From Agelaius tricolor (lineage: Eukaryota > Chordata > Aves > Passeriformes > Icteridae), in contig JALJCS010000038.1 of assembly GCA_023055355.1 (NCBI GenBank), positions 1,798,001-1,862,000 on the forward strand: a stretch of DNA of 64,000 nt. Reading direction: 5' to 3'. The notes beneath the pieces are model-generated. The model ran no database searches, had not been told where the DNA came from, and saw only the letters and a program-made list of their open reading frames with translations. This document shows, piece by piece, positions 13,007 to 64,000 of the stretch. A program made the translations under genes and the position numbers. Every line of letters starts with the position of its first letter. Position 1 is the first letter of the stretch.

Positions 13007-16000
13007 GTAAGGACCCGCAGCGCCGGGCATGGGGGGAAAGCGGGGGCGGAGGGGGGGGCGGGCAGCGCCGCATCTGCCCCAGCCCCGAACGCTGCGCGGC
13101 CCCACGAGTTGTTCCCACGCTGTGCTGGGGTGTCCCGCTCCCTGTCCCCCTCCCCGGAGCATCCCCGTCTCCCCGCCGCGGGATGGGGTTGATTTTCCCA
13201 CTCCGGAGTTTGGGAAGCCGGGGGGCTCCCCCAGCCCGGGGCGCCGGCTCCCCCTGCCCCGCCGATCCCCTCCCCGCTCCGTGCAGCCCCCCCAAACTCC
13301 TTTAGGGTAAAAGAAACCGGGGAGGATGGGGCGGAGCGGGAGCGGCATCGGGTTTTGCCGGGAACCGCGAATCCATCAGGGAGAGCGGCGGGATGCGAGT
13401 GGGGTTTCCAGGTTTTCTGCTGGGAGCCGCGCAGCGCTGTCGCGGGGTTCGGGCTCCCGTCCCCCCGCCGGGTCCCCATTCCGCTGTCCAGGGCGCGGGG
13501 AAGGGATGGGCAGCGAGGGAAAGAGGAGAACAACTCCCGCTCCCTGAGCGCGGGGGGAGAGCGGAGAGTTCATGGGGAGAGCAACACTTCTGAGAGAAAA
13601 TTAAAAACTCCTTCATTGAGTTTACTTTCTGCTCTTAATCCGAGAGCAGCTCAGTTGTTGCTCAGCGTTGTCCCTTTATTTCAATAGGGTGTTAATCCAA
13701 TAATAAGAAAAAAACCCGGAGCCAGCTAAGTCAAGACACAATCTAATTTTGTTTTTAATACTCCGGCTATCAGTCCCCAGTGAGCGCTGAGTACTCTTCA
13801 AAGAGAACAAAGAGCATTGATTCTATTTGTTCCCATGAACTGCAGTTTCTTAATAATATCAGGTGAAGATTTATTTTCTAAGAACTAAACCGAATCAAGC
13901 AGGGTGAAACCTTTAATTTGGGGAGCCTCTCTGCCCCGTTTGCAGTATGTTGGCTCATTCCAGAGCAACACTCCAACTATTTCTGCAAAAAGACTGGACT
14001 GGCTAAGTGGGTGTTGAGCCACAGACTTCACCCCAAACCCGCTTGCCTGGCTGATGAACTGACAGTAAATACATTTTTTCCAGTAAATTTTCACTTCCCT
14101 GGGAATCTGTGACATTTAGCCAGCATAACAAGACACTAATAGATATTATAGATCCTTTCTACCTGGGTTTTTCCCTGACAGCCATTCAAGTGCAAGATAT
14201 AATTGTTGAGGCTGTGAAAATAGATCCATAAACTTAACAGCACCAGAGTCCTCATTAAAACTACCCTGCTTGTTTTCTACACAATACCAGAGTCTCTCAC
14301 TCTCACTCTTATCAGGCACTTGGCAGTGACCAGTTTGATGTAATAATTAGGAACTGACTTGTTATAACTGAAAAGACAGCTCTGATGTAAGTAGGACTTA
14401 TAAACACTGTGTCACACTGGCTTATTATTTTTACTACATTTACTCATAATATAAAAATAGCAGCCAGTCTATTCTTTTTCTGGGAGTTTATTCAGGTCCA
14501 ACGCAGCTATAACAGGCTCTTCGTAGAGAGCTGGCAGTGAAGCATGAGAGACAGCTTCTCTTTTCTGAACTCATTCATCTCAATCAGCAATCTTTCAAGC
14601 AAAAAGGGGGGAAAGGGAGATGGTAGCAGAGCGGTGTGAAGCCCCTGAACACGGATCAATGCATCTGTTAACCTGGAGTTTCTGAGCTTTAGTAACTGAG
14701 CTTCATGAGAAAGGAAATGCTAAGCATGCTGTTGAAGCACATATGCCTCAATTGTGGAAGAAAAGTTGGGGAAAGAAATAGAAAGGGAATTATCCAAAGG
14801 TAAATTTCTGTTCTGGATATGTGCCTCCCACCTTCTTGGATGAGATCTCCCTCCTGAATCTAATATTGAGAGAGGGTTTGACTTTTTCCCCCTCCCCGCT
14901 TCGGTTCTTTGTCATTTTGTTTTGTAATTACTTTCAATTTTTATAGCTCTACTGGAAAGACAACAAAATTGCAGAAATGTTGTTCTAACCTGAAATGAAT
15001 ACTGGGAAGGTCATTGCTCTTTGTATTAGGTGAACCTAAATGTTATTAGGACTTTAAATTGTTTTTTATTAAATGTTATTGTTCAGATAAATCATATGTG
15101 GGGATGCTGGACAATGTATCTGTCTCCCCAGCTGTCTTATTTATTTGCTTATCTTTTTAGGACTATCAATTTGTCTGTCTGTCCCTTCTCTGTCTGCATA
15201 TTCCCCATCTCCTAATGACCCATAGCTGCTTCTTGATGTTATTTGAAGACCCATTAGAGCTCCTGTTGTCCAGCTGCTGTTGCAAAGCAGATACCTTAAA
15301 TTGGGCAGCGCTCCTTCCCTTCTCCCAGACAGCAGAAAAGCCATAAGCATCTTACTATGGATTGCTTTTTATTAAAGTTGTATATCTCCCTGTTACAAAA
15401 ACCTGTCTGGTGGCTTGGCAAGCCCAGCTGAGAGCTCTGCCTCCTGAGGGACCCCTGTTCTTCGTGCTCCAACTGTCCCTCCTTGCTCCCACCTAATCTG
15501 TCCTCCAATTTCTAGCAGGTCCCTCCTGCTGATGAGCTCTGCCTTTGCCCTGACCATGAAAGACAGAGGAGATCCCAGGTAGCCCCATGGATTGCAGCTG
15601 AAGGCTTTGGGAACTTGGTGCTCCGTTGCCAAAAGGCAGAATTGGACAGGAATCCTCACCACCACCACCACAGGACACAGCAGGAGAAGCCAAAGCCAGC
15701 CCTGCCCCAGTCACCCCAGTGACCACCCAGCAGCTGCTGGGACCACCACGGGTCTGGGCACCGACCTGCTCACGCTGACACAACCATCCTTTGGGAAAAA
15801 GGAATTTCAGCTCCAAGCTCCACGCATTCTCTCTTGTCAGAGTTGTACTGATGGCCAGATGCTCTATTTATTTTATGTGCTAAATGTTCTAACACCCCAG
15901 TAATTAAGGCAGACACAGTTTAAGGCACTTTCCACAGCGACGCAGTCGGAGCAGACCAGAAGGTTGAGGAAAACCTGATCCAGCACCATCTCACGGCCTC

Positions 16001-16290
16001 TCCAATTTACTCCTATCAAATTTCATCAGCAACTCAGAACTTGATCTTTGTATTGATTGACTGGAGTCACCTCTAGATATTTTCATGCTGATTTGGAAGA
16101 CCTTTCGTACAATAAAAGGGGGAAAAAATGAGGTTAAGGAAGACTTTTGACCACTGATCAGCAACTCTGGCCAAAACTTTCCCAATCAAGTGAATTGCAA
16201 AGTTGGCTTCCGTGCCAAGAGGAACTTTCCACGTCCAGATCCAGCGTGCAGAGTGGGCTCATCCCTGTTCCTGTCCGGATCTCCTTCCAG
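13007..16290. other. Presumed intron between 5' noncoding exon and coding exon 1
   Basis: GC-rich to about 13560, then AT-rich. A (CAC)n-like run lies near 15657-15671. No further exon or RNA gene is seen. Confidence 0.4.
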
Positions 16291-16415
16291 TGGAGCATTT
16301 TTAGATGAGGAGTTTCCATGCTGATCCCGAGAGCCACCCCTAGCCCAGCCGCCGCCTTCCTCGGGACTCCCGGCACTGCCCTCGCCCAGGGCCCCCGCGC
16401 CCGGCCGCAGCTGCC

Positions 16416-61824
<45,409 letters not shown>

Positions 61825-62114
61825 GGCTGCACAGCGAGCCCAGCCCGGGGACCTGGCGACACCGAGGTGACGGGTGGCCGTCCCCAGCGCCTCCTCCTCC
61901 GCCTTCCTTCACGCTAGGACTTGCACAACGTCTTTGGGGCCACTTTCCAAGCAGAGAGGTACGCAGGGAGCCCGGCGCTGGGTGCTGCCCGCGGGGCCAG
62001 CCCGGGCTCCGTGCCCGCTGGGGACCCGGGGACCGCAGCAGCGACATTCTGTGCGGGACACGGGGACCACAGCAGCGACATTCTGTGCGGGACACGGCCC
62101 GCCCGCCCTCCTGG

Positions 62115-62207
62115 CACAGGGACCTGTCCTGCCCCGCACAGGGACCTGTCCTGCCCCGCACAGGGACCTGTCCTGCCCCGCACGGGATCTGTCCTGCCCC
62201 GCACAGG
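62115..62207. repeat. 22-base repeat in 3' UTR, about four copies
   Basis: Unit 'cacagggacctgtcctgcc' plus 'ccg', with a variant last copy. 'cagggacctgtcctg' contains the inverted pair CAGG..CCTG, so the transcript could form small hairpins. Confidence 0.88.
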
Positions 62208-62646
62208 GCGGCCCGGGGCTCCAGAACAGTGCCGCGATCCGAGGGATGGTTTTTTTATTATTACTTTATTTACTTTGGTATAGGCTGGGGTGGTGTTTTT
62301 ATTTTCCCTCCTCTTAGCGTCCTGGTTTGGGAGAGCCTGTGGTGACAAGAGCAGAGCCCCAGCACGCAGGGGACGGGAGGGAGGGGAGAGGGGACTCCGG
62401 TCCATCCCTGCTGCAAATCCCACATCCCACCACGGGCCCGGCCTGGCCACGCACATACTGTTGCCTACGACTGTAGTTGCTGCATTGATTTTGTATTTTC
62501 ATGGCTGGGTTTTGTTTTCTTGCACTTATGGAGAACACAGGGGCCGTGAGGCGTTTGGAACGTGAGGAGTGCAGTGTCTTATCCACACATGTCCGTATGG
62601 TGTACGGGTCAAATTCTTCTTTTGGTAGAGACTTATTTTTGTTTGG

Positions 62647-62652
62647 ATTAAA
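62647..62652 (+). promoter_or_regulatory. Possible polyadenylation signal ATTAAA
   Basis: ATTAAA in 'ggattaaatgttataac', about 820 bases after the stop. It is the first good signal variant in the AT-rich part; no AATAAA is seen between the stop codon and here. Confidence 0.4.
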
Positions 62653-62699
62653 TGTTATAACAGAACCACGATCTAAAGGGACGTTTTACCATGAGCATT

Positions 62700-64000
62700 T
62701 GATTCTGGTGTATCCTCCTCCAGTAAAGCAACTATTAATGGCTGCTTCATCACCACGTTTTCCTTTTTGTGTGCACAGTTAATTACAGGTAAAGACTTAT
62801 TTTTGGATTCATAATGTCCTCCTGTGTTTTCTGAGTCACTACCAAGGTGAGGGAGAGGGGAGGGAGAGAGAGGTTGCCTTATCACTGAGAGCTGTTAATT
62901 ATTTCTCCTAATTACTTTGCTGAGCCTAGGTTAGACTACTAACTGTAGACAATGAGCAAAGTCTGAGTGATATATTAAGCTCTGGTCTTGTGTGAAAAGG
63001 CCATTTCCAAATGAGCCTGCAGCAGGAAATGGCTGGCTAGGGCAGGGATGCTTCTCCATGGGGACCTCAGCTGTCCCAACCCCACTGCAGCCCCCTCCAG
63101 CTGGTGCCATGATGTAGCTTTGCAGAAAATGCTGTATTTTAAAGCAACCACAGCCAGGATTTTTAAGCAGCAATATAGAGCTCACAGGGATTATATTAAC
63201 TCATTAAGGCTCATCAACATGCTCCTGTCTGAGGAGGCATTTACAGCCAAGCACATAAATGAAGGCAGGAGAAACCAGAGACAAGAAAAGAAGTAACTCA
63301 GTCAGCTCAATGGGAATGTCATAAACACAGGAGCCCTGGTGTGGTCATATCCAAATATCCAAGCCAGGAGATGACTAAGTGCAGGTTTAGAGGATGGAGG
63401 ACACCCCCAACTCCAGCTTGTTCAGTTCTAGGCTGGTTTCTTTGACAGGTGAGCTTTGGAAAAGGAGAGAAAACCCTGAGTGAAGGTGCAGGATGAGCAC
63501 CACACATTCTGAGCAGGGTTTAACATCACAGAGGCAGAGCACAGGGCTTAGTTAATCCACTGTAAAGTAAGAGAGGGTTCAACTCACCCTGATTTGCTCC
63601 TTGAGGCAGAGGGCTGGCCCCAGCCTTGCCTCCCTGGCTTCAGCACAGTTGGTTGCTCTCTGTTGGACACTCACTCATTTCTTTGTGCTTTCTGACTGCA
63701 GCAGACCTTAAATATGTTACAGTTCCTACAAGTAATAGCAAATACTGTAACAAGATCAAGATCTCTAATGGCACTTCTGGAGGGTGAAGCAACATTCTCC
63801 TTTGCCTGCACGACTGTTTTTCTCTAGAATATTAGATTAAGCAACAGAAAATTTACTACTTCATAAAGCCAGCCAAACTCTGCACCCAGCAGATTCCCTG
63901 CAAACACAGACTTTTATTGCAGGAACGTGCCAAGAAGCAGCAGCACCAAATTCCTGCAGAAAATAACCTCAGAAGGGCACAGCAAAGCTCAGACCAGACC
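62700..64000. other. 3' flank, no gene seen
   Basis: AT-rich sequence without recognisable exons, RNA genes or clear repeats. The neighbouring gene is not reached. Confidence 0.6.

Larger units (their letters stand above)
12475..13560 (+). promoter_or_regulatory. CpG island, probable NTNG2 promoter
   Basis: A sharp shift to very high GC with dense CpG begins after an A/T tract near 12430-12470 and ends near 13560, where the sequence becomes AT-rich again. It is the only strong CpG island upstream of the NTNG2 start codon, about 3 kb away, and on the same strand. It contains GC boxes, a G-run array and a weak 'gataaaag' near 12734, but no convincing canonical TATA box. Expression from a CpG-island promoter with a noncoding first exon is typical of this family. 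The transcription start cannot be placed from sequence alone. Confidence 0.7.
61825..62680 (+). other. NTNG2 3' UTR (probable extent)
   Basis: GC-rich to about 62450, then AT-rich, ending near a possible ATTAAA signal. It includes a 35-base duplication near 62043-62098 ('gacattctgtgcgggacac' twice) and the 22-base repeat at 62115-62207. The true cleavage site cannot be placed from sequence. Confidence 0.55.

Noticed and set aside
12724..13533. 269-codon antisense frame and several overlapping frames in the CpG island
   Set aside because: Stop codons are AT-rich, so long frames are expected in very GC-rich DNA. The product is low-complexity Pro/Ala/Gly/Arg with no domain, and several frames are open at once on both strands.

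Overview
The window is vertebrate nuclear DNA, almost certainly from a bird and probably a songbird. It holds one gene split into small exons, CR1 retroposon fragments on both strands, solo LTRs of a type I recognise from passerine genomes, a CpG-island promoter and many GC-rich minisatellites. The only gene I can support is NTNG2 (netrin-G2, laminet-2), a GPI-anchored synaptic adhesion protein, on the + strand. Its complete coding sequence lies between 16416 and 61824.

Layout. 1-12470 is 5' flank with no gene seen; it holds a short CR1 tail and a 1.3 kb ancient CR1 copy. 12475-13560 is a CpG island taken as the promoter and 5' noncoding exon, with a candidate donor after 13006. The constitutive coding exons are 16416-16628 (signal peptide and start of the mature protein), 35238-35881 (most of the laminin N-terminal domain), 47232-47404 (LE1), 48970-48996 (27-base microexon), 58987-59154 (LE2), 60448-60582 (LE3) and 61601-61824 (EGF-like domain and GPI signal). 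All junctions are GT-AG, the phases are 0, 2, 1, 1, 1, 1, and the joined frame is 1584 bases (527 codons plus stop), close to the length of human NTNG2. The 3' UTR follows, with a possible ATTAAA signal at 62647. From there to 64000 no gene is seen.

The most interesting part is 48997-58986, between the microexon and LE2. At least six small open segments there have good splice sites, lengths divisible by 3, and phase 1 at both ends: 50851-51081, 53269-53337, 55162-55236, 56237-56287, 56910-56975 and 57420-57494. Any subset could be spliced between LE1 and LE2 without breaking the frame. Together they would add 189 residues of Thr-, Pro-, Ser- and Lys-rich linker, giving a protein of about 716 residues. 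Netrin-G1 is known to have alternative exons at this position; here the set is large and starts with a Thr-rich exon built on a 15-base coding minisatellite.

Tandem repeats are unusually dense and several touch splice junctions. The array at 59139-59895 copies the end of the LE2 exon together with its 5' splice site about 20 times. A 98-base duplication precedes the last exon, a 41-base array precedes exon 2, and a 91-base array with acceptor-like sequence precedes one of the variable exons.
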